Source: an uncultured Muribaculaceae bacterium (GTDB lineage: Bacteria > Bacteroidota > Bacteroidia > Bacteroidales > Muribaculaceae). Taken from it: a stretch of 12,696 nt of DNA. Numbering within the stretch: position 1 is the stretch's first letter; each line of letters starts with the position of its first letter. The stretch is from contig CAJUMI010000076.1 in NCBI GenBank assembly GCA_910587545.1, positions 1 through 12,696 on the forward strand. The letters run 5' to 3'. Both the position numbers and the translations under genes were made by a program. The notes below the pieces were generated by a model. The model did no database searches. It was not told where the DNA came from and worked only from the letters and a program-made list of their open reading frames with translations. Below, piece by piece: positions 6,738 through 12,696 of this stretch.

Positions 6738-8039
6738 ATGGAATATTACAGCACAAAGCAACCTGATTTTACCGTCAGCATGCGGGAAGCCGTCACGGCT
6801 TGCGTGCCGCAGGCGGGCGGTCTATATATGCCCTCGGCATTGCCGTCCATACCCAAGGCTTTTATACATAACATGACGGACATGAGTCTCCGGGAGATTG
6901 CATATGCCACCACAAACGTGTTTCTGGGCGAAGATCTTGACTCTTCGGAGATCAAGAGTGTGATCGACAAATCCCTTTCATTCGAGACGCCGCTGATCGA
7001 GATCGGCCATGATATCTATGCTCTTGAACTGTTTCACGGTCCTACCAAAGTGTTCAAGGACTTCGGCTCGCGCTTTCTCGCAGGCCTTTTCAGTTCGTTG
7101 AGGCGTGACGCCGGCGAAAAACTCAATCTGCTTGTCGCCACTACCGGCAATACAGGCATGGCCATAGCCCGGGCATTTGCCGGTCGCGATGACACCAACG
7201 TATTCATACTGTTTCCTCACGGTGCGATGTCGCGCCGCGACTCATCGCTTATCGCCCGGTCGGGCGACAACATCCATGCCATAGAGGTCGCCGGATCTAT
7301 TGACGACTGCAAGTCGATGATAGCTGAAGCATTCGCTGACTGCCGGTTGCGCGACGGTCTTGTATTAAGCTCGGCCAACTCAACCAATTTCGCAAGACTG
7401 ATGCCTCAGGTGGCGCTGTTCTTCTATGCCGTCGGGCGGCTCCGTGCCCTCGGTGTCAGCACCGGCGACGTCGATCTCGCCGTGCCGTCGGGAAATCTGG
7501 GTATGCTGGCCTCGGGACTTATGGCTCGCCGTATAGGGCTCGAATGCGGAAGCCTGATAGGTGCGTGCAACTCCAATAACGCCTTTGACCGTTATCTCAA
7601 GACAGGCGTGTTCGAACCCCACGCGACAATAAAGACTTATGCGACACTGATGGACATGGCCTCTCCGTCAAATCTCCCGCGCCTGATGGCTCTGAGTAAC
7701 AATAATCTCGATCTGCTGCGTCGCGACGTCAGATCCGCGACAATAGGCGACGATATGATAGCGGCTACAATCAGATCGGTATATGACACAACCGGTTATG
7801 TCGCCGATCCTCATACAGCCGTAGGCATCGCCGCTCTCGGCCTTCGCGTTAACAGCCGGCGCCCTGGACTTGTGTTCGCTACGGCTCATCCGTCCAGATC
7901 GTCGGCCGTACTGTCGTCAATCCTGGGCAAAGATGTCGTCCCGCCAGGCGATGACAATGACATTCGTTCTGCCGCTCATCCCGACAGACTGCCGCCGACT
8001 TATCCCGCTTTCAGGAAATATCTGCTCTCCAATCAATAG
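6738..8039 (+). CDS. thrC: Threonine synthase homologue (PLP-dependent) with atypical active-site loops
   Basis: At 433 residues, it has the full length and layout of threonine synthase, which turns O-phosphohomoserine into threonine with PLP. The N-terminal YYSTKQP, the PLP lysine Lys107 in GPTKVFKDFGSRF, the SSANSTNFARLMPQ block (211-224), DPHTAVG (357-363) and ATAHPSRSSAVL (381-392) all fit. Several usually fixed motifs differ. The phosphate/cofactor loop usually written ATSGDTGSA reads ATTGNTGMA (134-142). The usual TGNFGN-type PLP-phosphate loop reads SGNLGM (251-256). The stretch after FPHG lacks the usual Gln (SRRDSSL). It may be the organism's working ThrC that has drifted, or a paralogue with a changed substrate. 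No homoserine kinase or aspartokinase gene is next to it. It leads a likely four-gene operon. Family membership is secure; the exact reaction is less so. Confidence 0.85.
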   Translation: MEYYSTKQPDFTVSMREAVTACVPQAGGLYMPSALPSIPKAFIHNMTDMSLREIAYATTNVFLGEDLDSSEIKSVIDKSLSFETPLIEIGHDIYALELFHGPTKVFKDFGSRFLAGLFSSLRRDAGEKLNLLVATTGNTGMAIARAFAGRDDTNVFILFPHGAMSRRDSSLIARSGDNIHAIEVAGSIDDCKSMIAEAFADCRLRDGLVLSSANSTNFARLMPQVALFFYAVGRLRALGVSTGDVDLAVPSGNLGMLASGLMARRIGLECGSLIGACNSNNAFDRYLKTGVFEPHATIKTYATLMDMASPSNLPRLMALSNNNLDLLRRDVRSATIGDDMIAATIRSVYDTTGYVADPHTAVGIAALGLRVNSRRPGLVFATAHPSRSSAVLSSILGKDVVPPGDDNDIRSAAHPDRLPPTYPAFRKYLLSNQ

Positions 8040-8064
8040 TTTAACCCTTAATATTTATATCAGT

Positions 8065-8415
8065 ATGTCAAGTATCCGTAGAACAAAAAAGTACATCCGT
8101 TACGCATGCGGCGATATCGCCGCCGAACTGCTGATCGCGTCTCATGCAATCAAGGATTTCAACAGTGCCGTAACCCCCGACATCATAAATGACATAGCGT
8201 CGCTTCAGGTCGATTCGCTTTCGAAGTGCAAATTCGCTTTCGACAAGGCTAAGTCTGATTTTGAAGATGGCAAGGCATATCGCGCCGCCAAACATAAATA
8301 CACAGCCGCAGCTTTCAATAAACTCAAAGAGGAGATGTCGGCAAAGATGCAGAAAATCGTTCATAAGATGAATGCAGCCATGCCACAGCACATCAAAGAC
8401 GCTGCCAAGGCTTAA
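8065..8415 (+). CDS. Small conserved-looking helical protein of unknown function
   Basis: It encodes 116 residues with no match I can name. It is rich in Lys and Ala and looks all-helical, with a basic N-terminus (SIRRTKKYIRY), a CGDIAAELLIA segment near 15-25, and a long amphipathic C-terminal half (about 55-116) with repeated Lys/Ala/Met. There is no signal peptide and no membrane segment, so it is probably cytoplasmic. The ATG at 8065 is preferred over longer upstream readings, which would run inside thrC in another frame. It starts 25 nt after thrC and ends 18 nt before the acyltransferase gene, so it is co-transcribed with both. A link to nucleic acid or to acidic partners would fit its charge, but nothing in the sequence proves it. 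Confidence 0.75.
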   Translation: MSSIRRTKKYIRYACGDIAAELLIASHAIKDFNSAVTPDIINDIASLQVDSLSKCKFAFDKAKSDFEDGKAYRAAKHKYTAAAFNKLKEEMSAKMQKIVHKMNAAMPQHIKDAAKA

Positions 8416-8433
8416 GCGCAAAACGATTTCTGC

Positions 8434-8979
8434 ATGATGAATTTAGCATCGCTGTTGCTCCGTATGGCGGGGTGGACGGTAGAGATTTCTGTGCCTGACT
8501 ATGACAAGTGCATTATCTGCGTTGCGCCCCATACGAGCAACTGGGACTTTATTCTCGGAAAACTCGCATATGCGTCAGTCGGCAGAAAAGCCGGCTTTCT
8601 CATGAAAGAAGCCTGGTTCGTTTGGCCGTTAGGTTATTTTTTCAGAGCGATCGGCGGTATTGCCGTTCCTAAAAAGAGGGGGACCAATCTGACTGATTAT
8701 GTGATCAGCCGGTTCAAGGCGGCCAAACGTCTGCACATCGCCGTCACGCCCGAAGGAACACGCAGCCGGGTGACAAAGTGGCACACCGGATTTCTGCATA
8801 TCGCCCGTGGCGCCGGTGTGCCTGTTGTGCTCGGTGCGATAGACGCGTCGAATAAACGAATCGAAATCGTCAAAGAGTTTCAGCCGTCAGGAGATACGGA
8901 TGCCGACATGCGTAAAATCAAGGACTATTATTGGCTGTTCACGGGGCTGAAACCCGAGAAATTTTCTGCTGAATATTGA
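8434..8979 (+). CDS. PlsC-type (1-acyl-sn-glycerol-3-phosphate-like) acyltransferase, short form
   Basis: This 181-residue protein is of the lysophosphatidate acyltransferase superfamily, which moves fatty acyl groups from acyl-ACP or acyl-CoA onto glycerol-phosphate-type acceptors at the inner membrane. The catalytic HX4D motif is HTSNWD (His33, Asp38). The acceptor-binding region is GYFFRAIGGIAVPKKRG (67-83), and PEGTRS (106-111) is motif III. The last motif reads GVPVVLGA (128-135), without the usual second Pro. At 181 residues it is shorter than classical PlsC (about 240) and has no clear N-terminal transmembrane helix beyond a weakly hydrophobic start (NLASLLLRMAGW). It may thus act on another acceptor such as an ornithine/glycine lipid or lysophospholipid; this is inference. 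Its stop lies 14 nt before the next gene's preferred ATG. Confidence 0.87.
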   Translation: MMNLASLLLRMAGWTVEISVPDYDKCIICVAPHTSNWDFILGKLAYASVGRKAGFLMKEAWFVWPLGYFFRAIGGIAVPKKRGTNLTDYVISRFKAAKRLHIAVTPEGTRSRVTKWHTGFLHIARGAGVPVVLGAIDASNKRIEIVKEFQPSGDTDADMRKIKDYYWLFTGLKPEKFSAEY

Positions 8980-8993
8980 AAAATCCCGCGACC

Positions 8994-9791
8994 ATGCCAA
9001 ATGAATTTAAAATTGCAGCAATCTCGCTCGATATTAAGACCGCTGACAAATCGTCTAATTTGAAAAGCCTCGAGGACCTGCTCCCTTCGGTAGACAATGA
9101 TGTCGATCTGATTGTATTGCCCGAACTGTTTTCGACCGGTTATACCTCATCCCGAGATACACTCGGGTTTCTGGCCGAAAGCAACAACGGCGACACAATG
9201 GCATTCATCCATGATGTGTCGCGCAGATATAACGCGGCGGTGACAGGCAGCTTTCTGGCCAAAACAGGGACAGCCATTACCAACAGAGCCTTCTTCATAG
9301 AGCCGGGCGGAGACGAACTCTACTATGACAAGCGCCATCTGTTCTCCATGAGTTCGGAAGCCGATCTGCTTACATCCGGCGACAGACCTATGCCCGTCGT
9401 CCGTTATCGCGGATGGAATCTTGCTATAGCCGTGTGCTATGATCTCCGTTTTCCCGTGTGGTGCAGAAACAAAGGCCTTGAATACGACGCCCTGATTGTG
9501 GTGGCCAACTGGCCTGACGCACGAAAGTATGCCTGGAGTCATCTGCTGATAGCCCGTGCCATCGAAAACCAGGCCTACGTGCTCGGTGCCGACCGGAGCG
9601 GATCCGACAAATTCGGTTGCTATGATCTTATGACAGAAGCTTATGACTATTGCGGTAAAAAACTTGAGACCGTGCCTTCGCCTGCATCGGCTGCGGTCTG
9701 CAGATTTGTGCTCGACCATAACGCTCTCGATCATTGGCGACGCGACTTCGCGGCATGGCGCGACGCTGATGCGTTCAGTGTCATCATGTAG
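8994..9791 (+). CDS. Nitrilase-superfamily omega-amidase (YafV/Nit2-like)
   Basis: This 265-residue cytoplasmic carbon-nitrogen hydrolase has the full Glu-Lys-Cys triad: Glu44 in VLPELFSTGY, Lys113 in YYDKRHLFSM, Cys148 in AVCYDLRFPVW. The blocks YDKRHLF, CYDLRFPVW and ANWP...W..LL.ARAIENQAYV closely resemble YafV and mammalian Nit2. These remove the terminal amide of alpha-ketoglutaramate or alpha-ketosuccinamate, a repair step after glutamine transamination. The exact substrate is inferred from that resemblance. I chose the ATG at 8994, which gives MPNEFKIAAISLD, a normal family start. A TTG at 8976 in the same frame would add six residues and overlap the acyltransferase stop (TTGA), a possible coupled start. 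It is last in the thrC operon, and no convincing terminator follows. Confidence 0.9.
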   Translation: MPNEFKIAAISLDIKTADKSSNLKSLEDLLPSVDNDVDLIVLPELFSTGYTSSRDTLGFLAESNNGDTMAFIHDVSRRYNAAVTGSFLAKTGTAITNRAFFIEPGGDELYYDKRHLFSMSSEADLLTSGDRPMPVVRYRGWNLAIAVCYDLRFPVWCRNKGLEYDALIVVANWPDARKYAWSHLLIARAIENQAYVLGADRSGSDKFGCYDLMTEAYDYCGKKLETVPSPASAAVCRFVLDHNALDHWRRDFAAWRDADAFSVIM

Positions 9792-9852
9792 TTTAATACA
9801 TTGCTTTACGAAACATTACTTTACAACTATTGTGGCTTTTTTTAACGTAGAA

Positions 9853-9884
9853 TTTCGTAGATTGCAATAAATATTTTACCTTTG
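9853..9884 (+). promoter_or_regulatory. Promoter of ppdK
   Basis: TACCTTTG at 9877-9884 is an exact Bacteroidetes -7 element. About 19 nt upstream is TTTCG (9853-9857), only an approximate -33 match. Transcription should begin near 9891, giving a leader of about 85 nt. Its presence after a 183-nt gap supports ppdK as a separate unit from the genes to its left. Confidence 0.6.
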
Positions 9885-9893
9885 CAAAAAGAT

Positions 9894-9918
9894 ACCGCGG
9901 CGCCTCTACGGTTGCGGT
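9894..9918 (+). promoter_or_regulatory. Hairpin at the 5' end of the ppdK leader
   Basis: ACCGCGGC (9894-9901) can pair with GGTTGCGGT-side bases up to 9918, giving an 8-bp stem with two G-U pairs and a 9-nt loop. It sits within a few nucleotides of the predicted transcription start, in an otherwise AT-rich leader. A 5'-terminal stem of this kind often protects mRNA; that role here is inference. Confidence 0.35.
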
Positions 9919-9974
9919 CTCATAACCAACGTGAATCTATTTTATACACTAATAACTAAACAATTACTTAATCA

Positions 9975-12689
9975 ATGAAAAGAGTTTATACCTTCGGTGA
10001 CGGTAAGGCAGAAGGCAATGCCGGGATGAGAAATCTTCTCGGTGGCAAAGGTGCCAACCTCGCTGAAATGAACCTCTTGGGCATGCCGGTGCCTCCCGGC
10101 TTCACTATCACAACCGAAGTCTGCACCGAATACACCCAGTATGGTAAAGAAGAAGTAGTAAAACGCATCAAAGAAGATGTCGAAAAAGCTATAGCTCATG
10201 TCGAGAGCCTGACCGGTAAGAAATTCGACGATCCCGCAAATCCCCTTCTTGTATCTGTTCGTTCAGGCGCGCGCGCTTCAATGCCCGGCATGATGGACAC
10301 TGTTCTCAATCTTGGCATGAACGACGCTACCGTAGCTTCACTTGCCGAGAAGAGCGGCAATCCCCGCTTCGCATGGGACAGCTACCGCCGTTTTGTGCAG
10401 ATGTATGGCGACGTTGTCCTCGGCATGAAACCGAAGAGCAAGGCCGATATCGATCCCTTCGAGGAAATCATGGACAAGGTCAAAGAAGAAAAAGGCGTCA
10501 AACTCGACACCGACCTCGACGTTGACGATCTCAAGAACCTCGTCAAGCTCTTCAAAGGTGCCGTTAAAGAGTTTACTGGCAAGGATTTCCCCGACAGCGC
10601 CTGGGAACAGCTCTGGGGCGGTATCTGCGCTGTGTTTGACAGTTGGATGAACGAACGTGCCATCATCTACCGCCGCATGAACCAGATCCCAGAAGAGTGG
10701 GGTACAGCAGTCAATGTTCAGGCTATGGTTTACGGCAACATGGGCGAGAACTCCGCAACAGGTGTGGCATTCAGCCGCGACGCTGCTACCGGCGAAAATA
10801 TTTTCAACGGTGAATATCTGATCAACGCTCAGGGCGAAGACGTCGTTGCCGGCATCCGCACTCCCCAGCAGATCACAATCGAGGGCTCGCGCCGTTGGGC
10901 AGCGCTTCAAGGCATCAGCGAGGAAGAACGCGCTTCGAAATATCCCTCTCTCGAGGAGTCGATGCCTGACTGCGCTCAGGAACTCTTCGCTATCGCAGCA
11001 CGTCTTGAAAACTATTACAAAGACATGCAGGATATGGAATTCACCATCCAGGACGGCAAACTTTGGATGCTCCAGACCCGTAACGGCAAGCGTACAGGTG
11101 CTGCCATGGTCAAGATCGCCATGGATCTTCTCCGTGCTGGCGACATCGACGAAAAGACCGCTCTCTTGCGCATGGAGCCCCAGAAACTTGACGAGCTTCT
11201 CCACCCCGTGTTCGACAAGAGCGCTCTCAAGCGTGCATCTGTCGTAGCCAAAGGTCTCCCCGCATCTCCCGGTGCAGCCGCAGGCCAGATCGTATTCTCT
11301 GCCGACGAAGCAGAGGCATGGGCTGAAAAGAAACGCAAGGTTGTTCTCGTCCGTATCGAGACCTCTCCCGAAGACCTTCGCGGTATGGCCGTCGCTCAAG
11401 GCATCCTCACAATGCGAGGCGGCATGACATCTCACGCAGCCGTAGTTGCCCGCGGCATGGGCAAATGCTGTGTGTCAGGTGCAGGCGAAATCAAAGTGGA
11501 TTACAAGGAAAAGACCGTCGCAATGGGCGGCAAAGTATATACTGAAGGAGACTGGATCTCGCTCAACGGTTCTACCGGCGAAGTTTACGACGGTCAGGTT
11601 CCCACAACCGAACCCGAACTCGGCGGCGATTTCGGCGCAATCATGAATCTTGCTGCAAAATTCACCAAGACTCTCGTCCGCACCAATGCCGACTCGCCCC
11701 GCGATGCAAAGCAGGCCCGCAACTTCGGTGCACAGGGCATCGGCCTCTGCCGTACCGAACACATGTTCTTCGAAGGTGACCGCATCAAGTCAGTACGCGA
11801 AATGATCCTCGCTTCCGACGAAGAAGGCCGTCGCGCCGCTCTTGCAAAACTTCTTCCTATGCAGCGCGGTGACTTCGAAGGCATCTTCGAGGCTATGGAC
11901 GGCTTCGGCGTGACAATCCGTCTTCTCGATCCCCCGTTGCACGAATTCGTGCCTCATCAGACTGCCACCCAGAAAGAACTTGCTGACGAAATGGGCATAT
12001 CGCTCGCCGACGTCAAAGCCAAGGTCGACAGCCTCGAGGAATTCAACCCGATGCTCGGCCACCGCGGTTGCCGTCTCGGCATCACATATCCCGAAATCAC
12101 AGAGATGCAGACACGCGCCATCATCGAGGCAGCCCTCGCATGCAAGGAACGCGGCATCGACGTTCACCCCGAAATCATGATACCTCTCGTAGGATCGCTC
12201 AAGGAAATCCAGCATCAGGCCAACGTTATCAACGAGACGGCAGCTAAAGTATTCGACGAGCAGGGCCGTTCAATCCCTTACCTCGTCGGCACTATGATCG
12301 AAGTTCCCCGTGCGGCTCTTACCGCCAACGAGATCGCTACTGTTGCAGACTTCTTCTCGTTCGGCACCAATGACCTCACCCAGATGACCTTCGGTTTCTC
12401 TCGCGATGATGCACCCAAGTTCCTGAAATTCTACAAAGAACACGGCATCATCAAGACCGATCCATTTGAAGTTCTCGACCAGGAAGGTGTCGGCCAGCTC
12501 GTCCGCATGGGCGTTGAAAAAGGCCGTGGTGTTAAACCCGAACTCAAAGTAGGCATCTGCGGCGAACATGGTGGCGAACCCTCTTCGGTTAAGTTCTGCG
12601 CAAAACTCGGCATGAACTATGTCAGCTGCTCGCCCTTCCGTGTGCCCATCGCCCGCGTAGCTGCGGCGCAGGCTGCTATCGAGGATTAA
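9975..12689 (+). CDS. ppdK: Pyruvate phosphate dikinase (PPDK)
   Basis: This 904-residue cytoplasmic enzyme interconverts pyruvate + ATP + phosphate and PEP + AMP + pyrophosphate. In fermenting anaerobes it may serve PEP synthesis or pyrophosphate-linked glycolysis. The N-terminal ATP-grasp domain shows GGKGANLAEM (23-32), RSGARASMPGMMD (97-109) and LQTRNGKR. The swivelling domain holds the phosphoryl-carrying His487 in GGMTSHAAVVARGMG, with the neighbouring Thr485 that is the regulatory site in plant and some bacterial enzymes. The C-terminal PEP/pyruvate barrel has LCRTEHMFF (Arg593) and the acid/base Cys862 in GICGEHGGEPSS. These lie 31-32 residues beyond the numbering of the clostridial enzyme, so no catalytic part is missing. 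The ATG at 9975 gives a normal family start. Codons are strongly biased to C-ending forms by eye, more than in the neighbours, as expected of an abundant protein. Confidence 0.97.
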   Translation: MKRVYTFGDGKAEGNAGMRNLLGGKGANLAEMNLLGMPVPPGFTITTEVCTEYTQYGKEEVVKRIKEDVEKAIAHVESLTGKKFDDPANPLLVSVRSGARASMPGMMDTVLNLGMNDATVASLAEKSGNPRFAWDSYRRFVQMYGDVVLGMKPKSKADIDPFEEIMDKVKEEKGVKLDTDLDVDDLKNLVKLFKGAVKEFTGKDFPDSAWEQLWGGICAVFDSWMNERAIIYRRMNQIPEEWGTAVNVQAMVYGNMGENSATGVAFSRDAATGENIFNGEYLINAQGEDVVAGIRTPQQITIEGSRRWAALQGISEEERASKYPSLEESMPDCAQELFAIAARLENYYKDMQDMEFTIQDGKLWMLQTRNGKRTGAAMVKIAMDLLRAGDIDEKTALLRMEPQKLDELLHPVFDKSALKRASVVAKGLPASPGAAAGQIVFSADEAEAWAEKKRKVVLVRIETSPEDLRGMAVAQGILTMRGGMTSHAAVVARGMGKCCVSGAGEIKVDYKEKTVAMGGKVYTEGDWISLNGSTGEVYDGQVPTTEPELGGDFGAIMNLAAKFTKTLVRTNADSPRDAKQARNFGAQGIGLCRTEHMFFEGDRIKSVREMILASDEEGRRAALAKLLPMQRGDFEGIFEAMDGFGVTIRLLDPPLHEFVPHQTATQKELADEMGISLADVKAKVDSLEEFNPMLGHRGCRLGITYPEITEMQTRAIIEAALACKERGIDVHPEIMIPLVGSLKEIQHQANVINETAAKVFDEQGRSIPYLVGTMIEVPRAALTANEIATVADFFSFGTNDLTQMTFGFSRDDAPKFLKFYKEHGIIKTDPFEVLDQEGVGQLVRMGVEKGRGVKPELKVGICGEHGGEPSSVKFCAKLGMNYVSCSPFRVPIARVAAAQAAIED

Positions 12690-12696
12690 TCCTTAG

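Noticed and set aside
7870..8064. Longer N-terminus for the 116-residue protein, starting inside thrC
   Set aside because: The added residues are an out-of-frame reading of the thrC 3' end; the protein with a normal composition begins at the ATG at 8065.
8976..8993. TTG start for the omega-amidase overlapping the acyltransferase stop
   Set aside because: Possible as a coupled start, but the ATG at 8994 gives the usual family N-terminus and is the stronger codon.
9822..9843. Terminator after the omega-amidase gene (T-run at 9837-9843)
   Set aside because: The stem before the T-run is only about 4 bp and A/T-rich, too weak to call.
10338..11435. Long open frame antisense to ppdK
   Set aside because: It mirrors the codon bias of ppdK, whose protein is clearly real; the antisense protein is Cys/His/Phe-rich and resembles no family.

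Overview
The window looks like core chromosome of a fermenting gut-type Bacteroidales, possibly Muribaculaceae. The order-level call rests on four things. The proteins have Bacteroidales flavour, including a methylmalonyl-CoA mutase with separate MutA and MutB, and a secreted TPR protein behind gyrA. Promoters match the Bacteroidetes pattern (TTTG, about 19 nt, TAnnTTTG). Start codons lack Shine-Dalgarno sequences and have A- and TAAC-rich leaders instead. Base composition is moderate. The family-level call is a guess. I see no transposon, phage, CRISPR array, tRNA or rRNA, and no sign of a recently acquired island.

Layout. From 1 to 6479 everything is on the minus strand. mutA and the 5' part of mutB (running off the left edge) form one transcription unit with a very good promoter at 2530-2560 and a roughly 120-nt leader that can fold into two adjacent stem-loops and perhaps a pseudoknot. 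To the right, gyrA and a gene for an exported TPR protein form a second unit, read from a promoter near 6565 and closed by a strong intrinsic terminator at 2604-2636. The 258-bp gap at 6480-6737 is a divergent promoter region. From 6738 to 9791, on the plus strand, four tightly spaced genes run as one likely operon: a threonine synthase homologue with unusual active-site loops, a small helical protein of unknown function, a short PlsC-type acyltransferase and a nitrilase-family omega-amidase. From 9975 to 12689 lies ppdK (pyruvate phosphate dikinase) behind its own promoter and a leader hairpin.

How the genes work together. MutAB interconverts succinyl-CoA and methylmalonyl-CoA, the B12-dependent step of the succinate-to-propionate route. 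PPDK interconverts pyruvate and PEP with ATP/AMP and phosphate/pyrophosphate. Both fit anaerobic sugar fermentation, but they are separate units. GyrA is the DNA-cleaving subunit of gyrase. The thrC operon combines amino-acid synthesis, lipid acylation and amide hydrolysis with no obvious single pathway.

I did not find an obviously new multi-gene system. The items most worth a second look are the compact structured leader of mutAB, the altered active-site loops of the ThrC homologue, the degenerate GyrA box and the unknown 116-residue protein in the thrC operon.
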